Assembly (NCBI GenBank): GCA_016188985.1
Contig: JACPGM010000031.1
Span: 1 to 37,912, forward strand
Direction: 5' to 3'
Origin: Lentisphaerota bacterium
Lineage (GTDB): Bacteria > Verrucomicrobiota > Kiritimatiellia > JAAZAB01
DNA: 37,912 nt
Shown here piece after piece: positions 13,071-22,417 of this stretch. The position numbers and the translations under genes are program-made. Numbering within the stretch: position 1 is the stretch's first letter; each line of letters starts with the position of its first letter. The notes below the pieces were generated by a model. It was not told the DNA's origin. It saw only the letters and a program-made list of their open reading frames with translations, and searched no databases.

Positions 13071-13288
13071 TCTGCCCGCAATGCTGCGCATAGCGCTGCT
13101 AAGCTCCGCCGAAGCGCTACGCCTAGGCGAGCAGGCTCGCGTCCTGTTTTCCGGCGCGTCGGCCTTCGTCTGACGGCTACAGGAGATGAAAGAATAGCGT
13201 CGGCCATGCGTCTTGTAGCCGCGAGACGGCAGGCTCGCGTCCTGTTTTCCGGCACGTCCGAAACGGTAAGTTTCCAAGGAAACACCCT
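13071..13288. repeat. Intergenic duplicate repeat
   Basis: The phrase GCAGGCTCGCGTCCTGTTTT followed by CCGGC occurs twice (about 13129-13157 and 13229-13257). Between the copies lie GGCTACAGGAG and a GTAGCCGCGAGACGG motif related to the repeat at 21506-21598. No gene is seen. Confidence 0.55.
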
Positions 13289-15493
13289 ATGTCGTTCAAT
13301 TTCGGCTGCGCAAAAAAACTCTATAAAGACGGGGTTCACCCGCGCGTCGTTATCGGACCGGCGGACCTGGCGCGCTTGAGAATAAAAATCAAGACCGGCG
13401 ACGGTCGGAAAATTATGGACAGCCTTCGCCGGAAGGTCCAGCCCATAATCGCCCACGCGCTCACCGCGGACCTACGCAAGGAGTTGGCCGTCAAATCGGA
13501 CCTGTCGCTCATCTGCTGGGTCATCTTCGACCTGGCCATGGTGGGTCTCCTCGATGGATGCGCAAAGACCATAGAGGCTGCCAAGCGCGCGCTGCTTGCG
13601 TTTCCCGCCGCGCTCGGCTCAGGCGGAGAATTCAATGCCGCGGTGTTCTCGATCATGTACGGGTGCCACCCTTTGGCTTACGACCTTCTTTATGACCGCC
13701 TCTCGCAGACGGAGCGAGCGGCTTATGCGGACTGGGTGGTGAACGTCTGCGTCCGTCCGGCCGTCGTCAAAGCGCGGCCAAACTATTATAAGAACGCCGG
13801 GGCCAATACCCCCATTGCCGAGACCCTGCCGGCCTTGCTCGGCTGGCTGGCCGTGAAGGGCGATCCCGGCGTGCCGGACCTTGCGGCCGAGGAGCAGGAG
13901 TTGCTCTCGCTCCTGCGCGCGTCGCTGCACGCCGCCTTTACGGCCGATGGCTACCCGGAGGAGGACATCGGTTACGGCACCGCCGTAGCCGGGGGACTCG
14001 CCCAGAGCGTGGAGCCGCTCCGGCGCGCGGGCCTCTACGATGCCTACACCGACTGTCCCCGCTACGCCAAGATCGGCGCCGCCGCGTTGCACTTTGTCCA
14101 GCCGTGGGGCCTGGCTCTGAGCAATACCGGAGATTACGGCGACTCTTTCCTGTGCCGCGAGCTGATTCTGGGGCGCCAGGCAAGGCAAACCCATTCGCCC
14201 GCGCTTGCCTGGCTGCTCGGGGCGCTATCCTGCTCGCAGGCGATAGTCAAGGCGCACCAGAAGGCCGCGCCGGCGTTCACCGAAGTGCTTCTGCGCAAAG
14301 GTTTCCGCGTTCCGGCCACGGCTCTGTCGCTGATCGTGATGGACTGTTTCAAGGGCGCGGTGCATCCCGCCAAGGCCGGGGTCCCCACTCAGTTCCGCGA
14401 CCGGGGCCGCGGCATCGTGAGCTTGCGCAGCGGGTGGGGCGAGGAGGACACCTTGGTCGTGTTGGACGGCTCGCAACGCTCGCCGGCGGCCCAGGGCCAC
14501 GCGCACAGCAGTTGCGGCCATTTCAGCATCTCGGCTCTGGGCGAATACTTTGCCGTGGACTCCGGCCGCTACAACACGGAGCAGAATTGCCACAACGTGG
14601 TCTTGATTGACGGCAAAAGCGGGCGATCCACGGAAGGACAATGGCAGGCGGCTTTTCATCATGGACTGCTGACGGATTACAGCCCGGGTGAATTTGTTGA
14701 CTTTGCGGCGGTGGACAGTTCCCATCAGCATAATTGTTACTGGGCCAGACGTTACCTGGGGCTGGTGAAGGGCTTGCCGGCTCGTGGAGGCACGCAGACA
14801 GGCAAAGGCATGCCGGCTTATGTATGGACCGTGGAGGACATCAACAAGGCTAACGACTGGGCCGAATTCTGGTGGCAGCTTCACACGTCTCCCGAGAACA
14901 CCATCACGATTTACCACGCGGGACGCATGGTCCAGGGGCCGAGCGCGTGCATCAAGGGCTGGCGGAAGGGAAACCGGCTCGACGCGCACTTTGTCCTGCC
15001 CGCTCCGACCAGCTATCCCAGGGCACATACGATTGCCTTGACCCAGGACGTGGCGTCCTCCAGTTCCTACAAATACGTTACTAACCCCGAGCAATCGGCT
15101 GCGGAACACATTCGGCCTTCCGACATGCTGCACCGTTCGTTATTCGTCCGTCCGCGGCTGCTGGCCAAGGTAGGCGGTTACAACGGGAGGTTCATGGCGC
15201 TGATGCTGCCGCGGCACAATGGCGCAAAGCCGGCGAAGGTCGAGCGGCTGCCCTCGGTGGACAATTCGCTGGCGGTGCGAATCGTGTTCGGCGAAGTCGA
15301 AGACATCCTGATTTTTGCCTACGAGCACAATCTGCTGGAGGCGGATGGGATAATCGGGCGCGGGCAGTGGTGCGTGGTCCGGCGTGATCAAAAAAGCAAG
15401 CGCGTTATTGGCCACGCGCTCGGCCACGGCACGAGCCTGCGGGTGGCGGGCGCGGAACTTGCTCGTGGTTCCGAGTGCCATCGCTTTTTCTGA
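13289..15493 (+). CDS. Heparinase II/III family protein
   Basis: This 734-residue protein has an N-terminal alpha-helical toroid region (about residues 15-330) and a C-terminal beta-sandwich region. The latter is marked by GHAHSSCGHFSISALGEYFA, VDSGRYNTEQNCHNVVLIDG, the hallmark of the heparinase II/III (polysaccharide lyase) C-terminal domain. Such enzymes cleave uronic-acid polysaccharides by beta-elimination. HPRVVIGPADLARLRIKI near the start is typical of the family. No signal peptide is visible (MSFNFGCAKKLYKDGVHPRV), which is unusual for an enzyme acting on polymers; it may process imported oligosaccharides. No sulfatase or transporter gene is adjacent. Confidence 0.8.
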   Translation: MSFNFGCAKKLYKDGVHPRVVIGPADLARLRIKIKTGDGRKIMDSLRRKVQPIIAHALTADLRKELAVKSDLSLICWVIFDLAMVGLLDGCAKTIEAAKRALLAFPAALGSGGEFNAAVFSIMYGCHPLAYDLLYDRLSQTERAAYADWVVNVCVRPAVVKARPNYYKNAGANTPIAETLPALLGWLAVKGDPGVPDLAAEEQELLSLLRASLHAAFTADGYPEEDIGYGTAVAGGLAQSVEPLRRAGLYDAYTDCPRYAKIGAAALHFVQPWGLALSNTGDYGDSFLCRELILGRQARQTHSPALAWLLGALSCSQAIVKAHQKAAPAFTEVLLRKGFRVPATALSLIVMDCFKGAVHPAKAGVPTQFRDRGRGIVSLRSGWGEEDTLVVLDGSQRSPAAQGHAHSSCGHFSISALGEYFAVDSGRYNTEQNCHNVVLIDGKSGRSTEGQWQAAFHHGLLTDYSPGEFVDFAAVDSSHQHNCYWARRYLGLVKGLPARGGTQTGKGMPAYVWTVEDINKANDWAEFWWQLHTSPENTITIYHAGRMVQGPSACIKGWRKGNRLDAHFVLPAPTSYPRAHTIALTQDVASSSSYKYVTNPEQSAAEHIRPSDMLHRSLFVRPRLLAKVGGYNGRFMALMLPRHNGAKPAKVERLPSVDNSLAVRIVFGEVEDILIFAYEHNLLEADGIIGRGQWCVVRRDQKSKRVIGHALGHGTSLRVAGAELARGSECHRFF

Positions 15494-15501
15494 CTATGTG
15501 C

Positions 15502-15530
15502 TTGACGGGGTTCCACTTAACACGTAGTAT
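15502..15530 (+). promoter_or_regulatory. vapBC promoter and probable operator
   Basis: TTGACG (15502-15507) and TAGTAT (15525-15530) are 17 bp apart. The imperfect inverted repeat ACGTAGTATA ... TATACGT (15522-15548) overlaps the -10 box and the expected start site. That is where a VapB-VapC complex would be expected to bind for autorepression. Confidence 0.5.
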
Positions 15531-15562
15531 ATCCGCAATTTTATACGTAGAAAGGGGTTTTT

Positions 15563-15823
15563 ATGAGCATGACCAAACTCACGCTCAATGCGGAGCCCGC
15601 CTTGATCAACGCGGCCAAAAAACTTGCCGCCGAAAGAAACACCAGCGTTTCGGCATTGTTCTCTCGTCTGGTGGCGACAATGGGACGGACAGAACGGGCG
15701 AAGTCGCCGACAATGGGTCCTATTACACGCAAAGCCACTGGCCTGCTTCGATTACCCGCGGGGCGCACTCCCAGAGAAATCCTGGCCGTTGCCTTGTCTG
15801 AGAAATATGGGCTGCGCCGATGA
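15563..15823 (+). CDS. vapB: VapB-type antitoxin (DUF6364-like)
   Basis: This 86-residue protein starts MSMTKLTLNAEPALINAAKK, then LAAERNTSVSALFSRLV, a ribbon-helix-helix domain of the kind found in DUF6364 antitoxins. The C-terminal half (TGLLRLPAGRTPREILAVAL) would wrap the toxin. It has an AAAGGGG ribosome site and a 4-bp ATGA overlap with the PIN-domain gene. It lies outside the integron and is transcribed from its own promoter. Confidence 0.85.
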   Translation: MSMTKLTLNAEPALINAAKKLAAERNTSVSALFSRLVATMGRTERAKSPTMGPITRKATGLLRLPAGRTPREILAVALSEKYGLRR

Positions 15824-16251
15824 AGGTCTTTCTCGACACCAGCGTCTTGCTGGACATCCTTGCCAGGCACGAACCATTTTACGCCGCTTCCGCCGAGGTT
15901 TGGTCTCTGGCGGAAAGCGGAACGGTTCAAGGCTTCATCTCCGCGATCAGTTTCAACAACATCTATTATGTGATTCGCAAGACGGCCGGCAAACGCAACG
16001 CGGACAAAGCCCTTCGTATCCTGCGTGATATTTTTGCGCCGGTCGCCCCCGACACCCTGATTCTGAATCAGGCCATTGACTCGACCATGAACGATTTTGA
16101 GGATGCCATTCAGTTCCATTCCGCCATCCGCGCCGGAGCTGACTGCCTGATTACCCGCGATCCCGGGCACTTCAGGAAGGTGGAAACGAACATGGCGATT
16201 TCAACGCCCGATGAATTCCTTGCCGTTTGGCGCCAACGCCGTGTGAGATAA
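15820..16251 (+). CDS. vapC: PIN-domain ribonuclease toxin VapC
   Basis: This 143-residue PIN-domain protein has the N-terminal MKVFLDTSVLLDILARHEPF motif with the first acidic residue Asp6, a central FISAISFNNIYYVI, and MNDFEDAIQFHSAIRAGADC with acidic residues for metal binding. It ends LITRDPGHFRKVE, carrying the last Asp. VapC toxins cleave tRNA or rRNA in a magnesium-dependent way. All expected acidic residues are present, so it should be active. It is coupled to vapB. Confidence 0.92.
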   Translation: MKVFLDTSVLLDILARHEPFYAASAEVWSLAESGTVQGFISAISFNNIYYVIRKTAGKRNADKALRILRDIFAPVAPDTLILNQAIDSTMNDFEDAIQFHSAIRAGADCLITRDPGHFRKVETNMAISTPDEFLAVWRQRRVR

Positions 16252-16385
16252 GTTCGGGAAATATGCAAAGAGGTTGCCTCCCGAACATGCACGCGCCAAT
16301 TCTACGTATTTCTTAAGATATTTTTTACCAGAATCATCGCCCTCAGTCTACGGCCTACGGGGGCCACAGCCTGCCGTCGTTAGTT

Positions 16386-18035
16386 ATGACGCATCAATTA
16401 ACCGCCATCAATCTTCCGCGCTCAACCGGCGCATTGCCCCCCGAGCGGGCGCCGGAAGGCGCGGATAACTACCTGACGGATGAATCCCGCCTGCGCGGGC
16501 GCGCGCAACGGGTGTTTTTCCCGGAGGCGGAGGAAGAAGTAATCGCCGTATTAAAGGCGGCGGAAAGCGAAGCCCAGCCGGTCACAATTTCCGGCGGCCG
16601 CACCGGGATTACCGGCGGGGCCGTCCCGCAGGATGGCTGGCTCATGAGCCTTGAGAAGCTGAATCGCCTGACGGCCCTCCGCCACGATCCGAGCGCCAAT
16701 CGGTTTTACCTGCATTGTCAGAGCGGAACCACGTTGGAAACCATCAAAACGGCCGTTGAAAAAAAGCAGTTTCCGGGAGAGGAAACCTGGGATGAGACCT
16801 CGCAGGCGGCCTTGGCAAACATGCGCGCGAGGCCGGCGGCTACCGGATGGCTGTTCCCGCCGGACCCGACCGAACGGTCGGCAACGATTGGCGGCATGGC
16901 CGCCTGCAACGCTTCCGGCGCGCGAACTTTTTTCTACGGGCCAACCCGCCGCTATGTGCAGCGCGCGCGGGCCGCGCTGGTTGGCGGATTTCTGCTGGAT
17001 ATAGCCCGCGGGGAGTATGCCGCCGCGCCGGATGGCGCCTTTCAACTGGTTTTGCCGGATGGAAGCGCGCGCCTAGGAAAGATTCCAAACTACGTTATGC
17101 CAGCGACCAAAAACGCGGCCGGCTATTTTGCCCAGCCGGGCATGGACTTGCTGGACTTGCTGATCGGCTCGGAGGGAACTTTGGCGGTTTTTACCGAGCT
17201 GGTCATCACGCTTATTCCGGCCCCGGAAACAATCCTGGGCGTAATTGGCTTTTTCGGATCAGAAGCAGAAGCATTGAACTTTGTGCGCGCCGCGCGCGGC
17301 GAGAAGCTTTCCGTGGAGACACCCGCCTTGCCCGGCCGCCCGCTGGCGCTGGAATATTTTGACGCACACAGCTTGAATTTACTGCGCGACCAGAAAGCGA
17401 AGCAAGGCGCCGCGAGCGTTATCCCAGCTCTGCCGAAGGCGGCGCGCACAGCCGTGTATATTGAAATGGCCACCACGGCCGCGGCGCTGGAGCAAACAGC
17501 CGAGGCGGTAGGAGCACTGCTGGAAGCCTGCGGCAGTTCGGCGGATACGGCCTGGACGGCCACGACGGAAGAAGAAACGGAAGGCCTGAAGGCCTTCCGC
17601 CACGCCCTGCCGGAAACAATCAACCAGCGTATCGGCGAGCGGGCCCAGAAATTTCCCGGCTTAACCAAGCTGGGCACCGACTTGGCTGTGCCCGACACGG
17701 CCTTGTTGAAGATGATGACCGCTTACCGGGACAAGCTATCCGCGGCCGGATTGGAGTATGTCATGTTCGGCCACATCGGCGACAATCATGTGCACGTCAA
17801 CATTTTACCGCGTAATCTTGATGAGTATGCGCAAGGCAAAGCACTTTACCTGGAGCTGGCGGCTCAGGCGCTGGCCTTAGGCGGCACGGTTTCGGGCGAG
17901 CATGGGATCGGCAAATTGAAGAAACCGCTGCTCAAGGTGATGTACGGCGCAGAGGGAATTGCCGCCATGCGGGCGGTCAAGCGCGTCTTTGATCCCGCGG
18001 GGCTTTTGAACCCCGGCACGTTGTTTGATGCTTAA
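16386..18035 (+). CDS. FAD-binding oxidoreductase, GlcD / D-lactate dehydrogenase type
   Basis: This 549-residue protein has an N-terminal FAD_binding_4 (PCMH) domain: PVTISGGRTGITGGAVPQDG, TLETIKTAVEKKQFPG and FPPDPTERSATIGGMAACNA. The middle has IGSEGTLAVFTELVITLIPA, and the C-terminal FAD-oxidase_C domain has VMFGHIGDNHVHVNILPRN and GGTVSGEHGIGKLKK. These motifs define the glycolate/D-lactate dehydrogenase family, which passes electrons from 2-hydroxyacids to a membrane acceptor. The exact substrate cannot be assigned. No separate Fe-S (GlcF) subunit or lactate permease is adjacent. Confidence 0.9.
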   Translation: MTHQLTAINLPRSTGALPPERAPEGADNYLTDESRLRGRAQRVFFPEAEEEVIAVLKAAESEAQPVTISGGRTGITGGAVPQDGWLMSLEKLNRLTALRHDPSANRFYLHCQSGTTLETIKTAVEKKQFPGEETWDETSQAALANMRARPAATGWLFPPDPTERSATIGGMAACNASGARTFFYGPTRRYVQRARAALVGGFLLDIARGEYAAAPDGAFQLVLPDGSARLGKIPNYVMPATKNAAGYFAQPGMDLLDLLIGSEGTLAVFTELVITLIPAPETILGVIGFFGSEAEALNFVRAARGEKLSVETPALPGRPLALEYFDAHSLNLLRDQKAKQGAASVIPALPKAARTAVYIEMATTAAALEQTAEAVGALLEACGSSADTAWTATTEEETEGLKAFRHALPETINQRIGERAQKFPGLTKLGTDLAVPDTALLKMMTAYRDKLSAAGLEYVMFGHIGDNHVHVNILPRNLDEYAQGKALYLELAAQALALGGTVSGEHGIGKLKKPLLKVMYGAEGIAAMRAVKRVFDPAGLLNPGTLFDA

Positions 18036-18061
18036 GTTTTAGCCAAAAATATTTGGAATTT

Positions 18062-18193
18062 TGGTAGGGCGCTCTCGCCGAGAGCGCCGCGGACGGCTCG
18101 GCGAGCCGTCCCTACCTCGGAGCGACCAGGCCACTCAACAGGAAAAATGTTCAACATGAATTCTCCACCTGAGGCGGATCCGCCAAGGCGGAA
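18062..18193. repeat. Dispersed palindromes between convergent genes
   Basis: Two inverted repeats stand side by side: GGCGCTCTCGCCGAGAGCGCC and GGACGGCTCGGCGAGCCGTCC. They are followed by the GCGGATCCGCCAAGGCGGAA element (about 18173-18193). Both types recur at 28064-28219. The genes on each side converge, so the hairpins could also slow transcription, but there is no U-tract. Confidence 0.65.
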
Positions 18194-18214
18194 ACACATT
18201 TTAGAAAGAAGCAC

Positions 18215-21200
18215 CTATTCCAGGACAACTGAAAGCAGCCGATAATCGTCGGTGGAGAGGATGACGCGCCACTCGCCGGTTTCAGGATTAAAAACACACG
18301 GATCGGCCAGGCCATCGCCGTCATAATCGGCCGGCACAGGAACAAAGTCCTGTCCGCCGGGAGCTTCTGCGATTGTGGATAGGAGGTAATTCCATGTGGA
18401 CAACATGACCCGCCAGTCGGCCGCGGCCGCGTTACACGCGGCCGGGTCCGCGTAGCCGTCACGATCATAGTCGGCGCTGGCGGGAACGAAGTTGGTGCCG
18501 CCAGGCAGATTGGAAAAGGACAGCAACAAGTAATTCAGGCTTGTGAGCATCACCCGCCACTCGAAAGTATTGGTATTGTAGACGGCGGGGCCGGCATAAT
18601 GGTCGCCATCGTAGTCGGCGCTGGCGGGAATAAAATCAGCGCCGCCGGGCGGATTGGTTGTGACTACCAAGAAATAGTCGGCGCCGGACAGCATGGCCCG
18701 CCACTCAAAATTGGTTGTATTATAGACCGCCGGATCAGCCAGCCGGTCGCCGTCGTAATCGGCCGAGGCGCTCAGGTAGCTAATGCCGCCCAAGAGATTG
18801 CTTATTTCAAGGCGGTAATACTCAGAACCGCTTAAATAGGCAACCCAGGTGGCGGAGATGGGACGATAGAGCGTCGGGTCAGCAAAGCGGTCGCCATCGT
18901 AATCGGCCGAGGCAGGCAACATGGCTTCGGCATAGACACCGGTGAAGGTAAGATTGGCCAGGCTGCTCAGCTCGTTGGTCTGACCGGCCGGACGGCGGTA
19001 GCCATTCAGGTGGCCGAAGCTGACGCTATAGATTCCCGCAGGCGCGACCGTGGTGGCAAGATTGCCTACGCCGCTCAGCGGCCCACTGTAAGCCTGCGGG
19101 TAGGCGGTTAAGTTCCAGGAACCATTGCTGGACGTAAGCTCTATGGCAATTGTCCCGACTTCCACGGCCTGGGTGGGCGTCGTGCTATAATACCAGAGCC
19201 CATCGCCCAACTGGCCGTAGTCGTTAAGACCCCAGGCCCAGACCGTGCCATTGCTCATGAGCGCCAAGCTGTGGGCTGCGCCCGCGGCAATCGCGCTTAC
19301 ATTGGAAAGGCCCAGCACTGCCACTGGCAAATTGGTGCTGGCGGTTGTTCCGTTTCCCAGTTGCCCGCCGCCGTTATTGCCCCAGGCTCGGACTGTGCCG
19401 TTGGAGGAAAGCGCCAGCGCATGCCACGAGCCGGCGCTAATGGCGGCGGCATCTACGATATTGCTTACTGGCCCGGACACGTTTGTAGAACCGCCGGACG
19501 CACCATTGCCAAGTTGACCAAAACTGTTAAGGCCCCAAGCCCGGATGCGGCCGTCCGCCAGCAAAGCTAACGAAAAGCCGGCGCCAGCCGAGACGGCCGC
19601 CGCGTTGGTTAGTTCCAAGACTTGAACGGGGTAATTGGTATTAACATCAGTCCCATTGCCTAATTGGCCGGATCCGTTAGCGCCCCAGCTCCAGACCGTA
19701 GTGTTGCTGCTCAGCGCCAGGCAATGGCTATCGCCGGCCGATATGGCCGCGGCGCCGGAAAACAGCGCCATGGTCGGCAGATTAGTCGCGCTCCAGGAGC
19801 CATTGCCTAATTGCCCGGAGGAATTTGCGCCCCAACCCCAGATGGAGCCATTTGCGGCAATAGCTACGGAAAATGTTTCGCCGGCGGCAATGGCCTGGAC
19901 GTTATTGATGTTGACGAGTGTTGGCAGGTTCGTATTAACATTGTTGCCCAGGCCCAATTGACCGTTGCTATTTTTTCCGCAGCTCCAGACTTGGCCCGTG
20001 CCGGCCAAAGCCAGGACATGCGAAGAACTGTTTGGCGGAACATAATAGGCGCCGTCCGTGCTTAACTCAGTTACATTGGATAGTCCGGTAAGCACGAGCG
20101 TGGGCAGATTAGTCACCTGGTTCAGCCCATTGCCCAATTGGCCCTGGGCGCCATTGCCCCAGCCCCAGATGGCGCCGTCGGCGGCCAAAGCCAGGGACAA
20201 ATCCGCGCCGGCGGCGATGGCAATAATATTGGAGAGCGCGCCCACCTGCCGAACGGTAGCGCGGTAAGCCGCCACGCCATTACCTAACTGGCCATAGGTG
20301 CCATCGCCCCAGGCCCACAGTCGGCCGTCCTGATCCACGGCCAGGCAGTGCGCGCGGCCGGATGAAATCGCCCGGATGTTGGTCAATCCCGCAATCTGTA
20401 TCGGCTGATTGGTACTGGAAAAATTGCCTGCGCCCAACTCATGACGCGAATTATTGCCCCAGCCCCAGACCGTGCCATTTGAATGGAGAGCCAAGGCGAA
20501 ACTTTCGCCCGCAGCGATGGCAATGATATTGGTAAGATTCAAGACCTGCACCGGAGCGTTAGTGCTGATCTGCGTGCCATTGCCCAGGTTGCCGGAACTA
20601 TTATCGCCCCAGGCCCAGACCGTGCCGTTGCTGGCCAGGGCCATGGCGAAATAGCGGTCAGCACTTATGGCCACCATGTTCGAGAGGCTGGCCTGTTGGG
20701 GCACGTTGGTGGAGGCGCCATCTGTGCCGTTGCCGAACTGGCCTTGGCCGTTATTGCCCCAGACCCAGACCGTGCCATCCGTCTTCAAAGCCATCGTGAA
20801 TGAATCGCCGCCGGAAATCGCGGCTACGTTGGAAATACTGGTCATGTGTTGCGGCGCATTGGTAGATTGCGGCAAGCAAACGCCGTTCGTGTCGTAAACG
20901 CCGATGCCCAACTGGCCCGAGCCATTGTCGCCCCAGCTCCAAATGGTGCCGTCGCCGGCCAAGACCAGCGAGTGGGACCAGCCGCCGGCAATGGCCGTTA
21001 TGGTCGGCAGCCCGGTTACGGGAACTGACTGGCTGACCCAGGCATTCGTTGAGCCATTGCCCAGTTGGCCGCTGCCGTTATCACCGTAACTCCAGACCTG
21101 GCCGTCTTGCCCCAGGATCAGCGAATGGGCTGCTCCCCCGGCCACGACCGCGGCGTTGGAGACACCCAGAACCGCCTGCTGCAACGAGCTATCCGTGAGC

Positions 21201-21373
21201 GAGCCGATGCCCAACTGGCCGGAATTATTACGGCCAAAACTCCAGATTGAGCCATCGCTTTTCACCACCAGCGAGTGATAGCCAACCGCGGCTATATTGG
21301 TGACGGTTACACCGGCAGCGCTATTCGCCAGCAAACAAGCTGCCAGCACTGTCAGAACTACGCGCAGTTTCAT
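18215..21373 (-). CDS. Secreted RCC1-repeat protein with C-terminal DYDGD repeats
   Basis: This 1052-residue protein has a signal peptide (MKLRVVLTVLAACLLANSAA). It then has 14 copies of the RCC1 signature WxWGxNxxGQLGxG over about residues 30-745, enough for two seven-bladed propellers. A short InlB/Ig-like stretch follows (PAGIYSVSFGHLNGYRRPAG). The end holds five repeats of about 49 residues of the form SADYDGDxxADPxxYNxxxxxWxxxLSxxxY, each with a calcium-like Asp cluster. The fourth repeat has DYDRDG in place of DYDGD. No sorting signal is recognised. Such proteins are usually extracellular; binding partners are unknown. Confidence 0.88.
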   Translation of the reverse strand: MKLRVVLTVLAACLLANSAAGVTVTNIAAVGYHSLVVKSDGSIWSFGRNNSGQLGIGSLTDSSLQQAVLGVSNAAVVAGGAAHSLILGQDGQVWSYGDNGSGQLGNGSTNAWVSQSVPVTGLPTITAIAGGWSHSLVLAGDGTIWSWGDNGSGQLGIGVYDTNGVCLPQSTNAPQHMTSISNVAAISGGDSFTMALKTDGTVWVWGNNGQGQFGNGTDGASTNVPQQASLSNMVAISADRYFAMALASNGTVWAWGDNSSGNLGNGTQISTNAPVQVLNLTNIIAIAAGESFALALHSNGTVWGWGNNSRHELGAGNFSSTNQPIQIAGLTNIRAISSGRAHCLAVDQDGRLWAWGDGTYGQLGNGVAAYRATVRQVGALSNIIAIAAGADLSLALAADGAIWGWGNGAQGQLGNGLNQVTNLPTLVLTGLSNVTELSTDGAYYVPPNSSSHVLALAGTGQVWSCGKNSNGQLGLGNNVNTNLPTLVNINNVQAIAAGETFSVAIAANGSIWGWGANSSGQLGNGSWSATNLPTMALFSGAAAISAGDSHCLALSSNTTVWSWGANGSGQLGNGTDVNTNYPVQVLELTNAAAVSAGAGFSLALLADGRIRAWGLNSFGQLGNGASGGSTNVSGPVSNIVDAAAISAGSWHALALSSNGTVRAWGNNGGGQLGNGTTASTNLPVAVLGLSNVSAIAAGAAHSLALMSNGTVWAWGLNDYGQLGDGLWYYSTTPTQAVEVGTIAIELTSSNGSWNLTAYPQAYSGPLSGVGNLATTVAPAGIYSVSFGHLNGYRRPAGQTNELSSLANLTFTGVYAEAMLPASADYDGDRFADPTLYRPISATWVAYLSGSEYYRLEISNLLGGISYLSASADYDGDRLADPAVYNTTNFEWRAMLSGADYFLVVTTNPPGGADFIPASADYDGDHYAGPAVYNTNTFEWRVMLTSLNYLLLSFSNLPGGTNFVPASADYDRDGYADPAACNAAAADWRVMLSTWNYLLSTIAEAPGGQDFVPVPADYDGDGLADPCVFNPETGEWRVILSTDDYRLLSVVLE

Positions 21374-21505
21374 GAAGAGTTCTCCCTGTTGCGTTGGATA
21401 AGAAGCATTGATGAACGTAATTTATGGGAAATCCGGTATCTCGACAAGCATTTATAACCATTCGCCAATGAGTTTCATTTTTCTGATCCCGATCGGTCCC
21501 GGTTT

Positions 21506-21598
21506 GTAGCCGCGCCCGTGAGGGCGTGGATTCCTCCGGCGGCCCGCCTGCAACGCTGTAGCACTGCGGGCAGGCCACGGCGTCACCGCCGCGGCTAC
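21506..21598. repeat. Long imperfect palindrome in intergenic gap
   Basis: GTAGCCGCG at 21506-21514 pairs with CGCGGCTAC at 21590-21598, with further pairing inward (GGGCGTGG with CCACGGCG, GGCCCGCC with GGGCAGGCC). It fills most of the gap between the RCC1 gene and nth. Related pieces occur at 13190 and 27797. No gene is seen in 21374-21701. Confidence 0.65.
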
Positions 21599-21701
21599 AT
21601 GGGTCATGGATCACACTTTTTAAAAAAGATCCCGAAATCCAATGCCGCCATATGTATATGGCGGGCTACAAAATCTGTAGGCCTTCATAACATAAAAGCG
21701 A

Positions 21702-22361
21702 TCATCCCAGGGCAGTCATCACCCCGACCCGCCGGCAATATGCTCTCAGCGGGCATACGCCGCAATGCGGGCTGATCGGCCGGCAGACGCTTTGGCCAAA
21801 AGATACCAGGCAAGCATTGAACTCCCGCCAGTATTTCAGCGGCAACCGTCGCCGCAAGGCCATCTCCGTTTCCAGCGGCGTACGCGTGCGGATCAGGCCC
21901 CAGCGGTTGCAGATGCGGTGCACATGGGTATCCACGCAAATGGCCGGCTTGTTGAAGGCCACGGCCACCACCAGGTTGGCGGTCTTGCGGCCCACGCCCG
22001 GCAGACGGATCAAATCTTCCACCGTGCCGGGAATGACGCCATTAAAATATTGCGTCACGGCCCGCGGCAATTGTTTCAGCAGTTTAGCTTTGGTTCGGTA
22101 AAACCCGACCGGATAAATCAGGCGGGAAAGCCGTTCGCGTGGGATGCGCTGGAGGTCGTTCAGGTTGCGGACAACCTTAAAGAGCCGGCGGCAGGCTTGG
22201 GCCGTGGTCTGGTCGAGCGTGCGCGCACTTAAGATTGTGGCCACCAGCACCTGAAACGGGTCGCTGGTCCGCGCTTGAACCAGCTCGGCCACCGGCGCCT
22301 GTTTTTTTTCATACTCCCGCCGGAGAATGCGCATGACCGGCGCCAAGCCTTTAATTGTCAT
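21702..22361 (-). CDS. nth: Endonuclease III (HhH-GPD DNA glycosylase/AP lyase)
   Basis: This 219-residue DNA repair enzyme excises oxidised pyrimidines. The helix-hairpin-helix is LPGVGRKTANLVVAVAF with catalytic Lys126. The catalytic Asp144 lies in AICVDTHVHRICNRWG. The 4Fe-4S cluster loop is C-x6-C-x2-C-x5-C (Cys193, Cys200, Cys203, Cys209). The usual LSAQTTD motif reads LSARTLD, a variant worth noting near the substrate pocket. The gene stands alone between repeats. The start could also be the ATG ten codons in (MRILRREYEKK). Confidence 0.95.
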   Translation of the reverse strand: MTIKGLAPVMRILRREYEKKQAPVAELVQARTSDPFQVLVATILSARTLDQTTAQACRRLFKVVRNLNDLQRIPRERLSRLIYPVGFYRTKAKLLKQLPRAVTQYFNGVIPGTVEDLIRLPGVGRKTANLVVAVAFNKPAICVDTHVHRICNRWGLIRTRTPLETEMALRRRLPLKYWREFNACLVSFGQSVCRPISPHCGVCPLRAYCRRVGVMTALG

Positions 22362-22417
22362 GGCCTGAGCTTAAAAGATTTAGCGCCGCGCGCCAAGCGC
22401 GTATTGTCATAAGAAAT

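Noticed and set aside
14225-15133. 302-codon minus-strand frame inside the heparinase-family gene
   Set aside because: It is a long shadow frame caused by high GC in the opposite strand; the plus-strand protein has clear family motifs.
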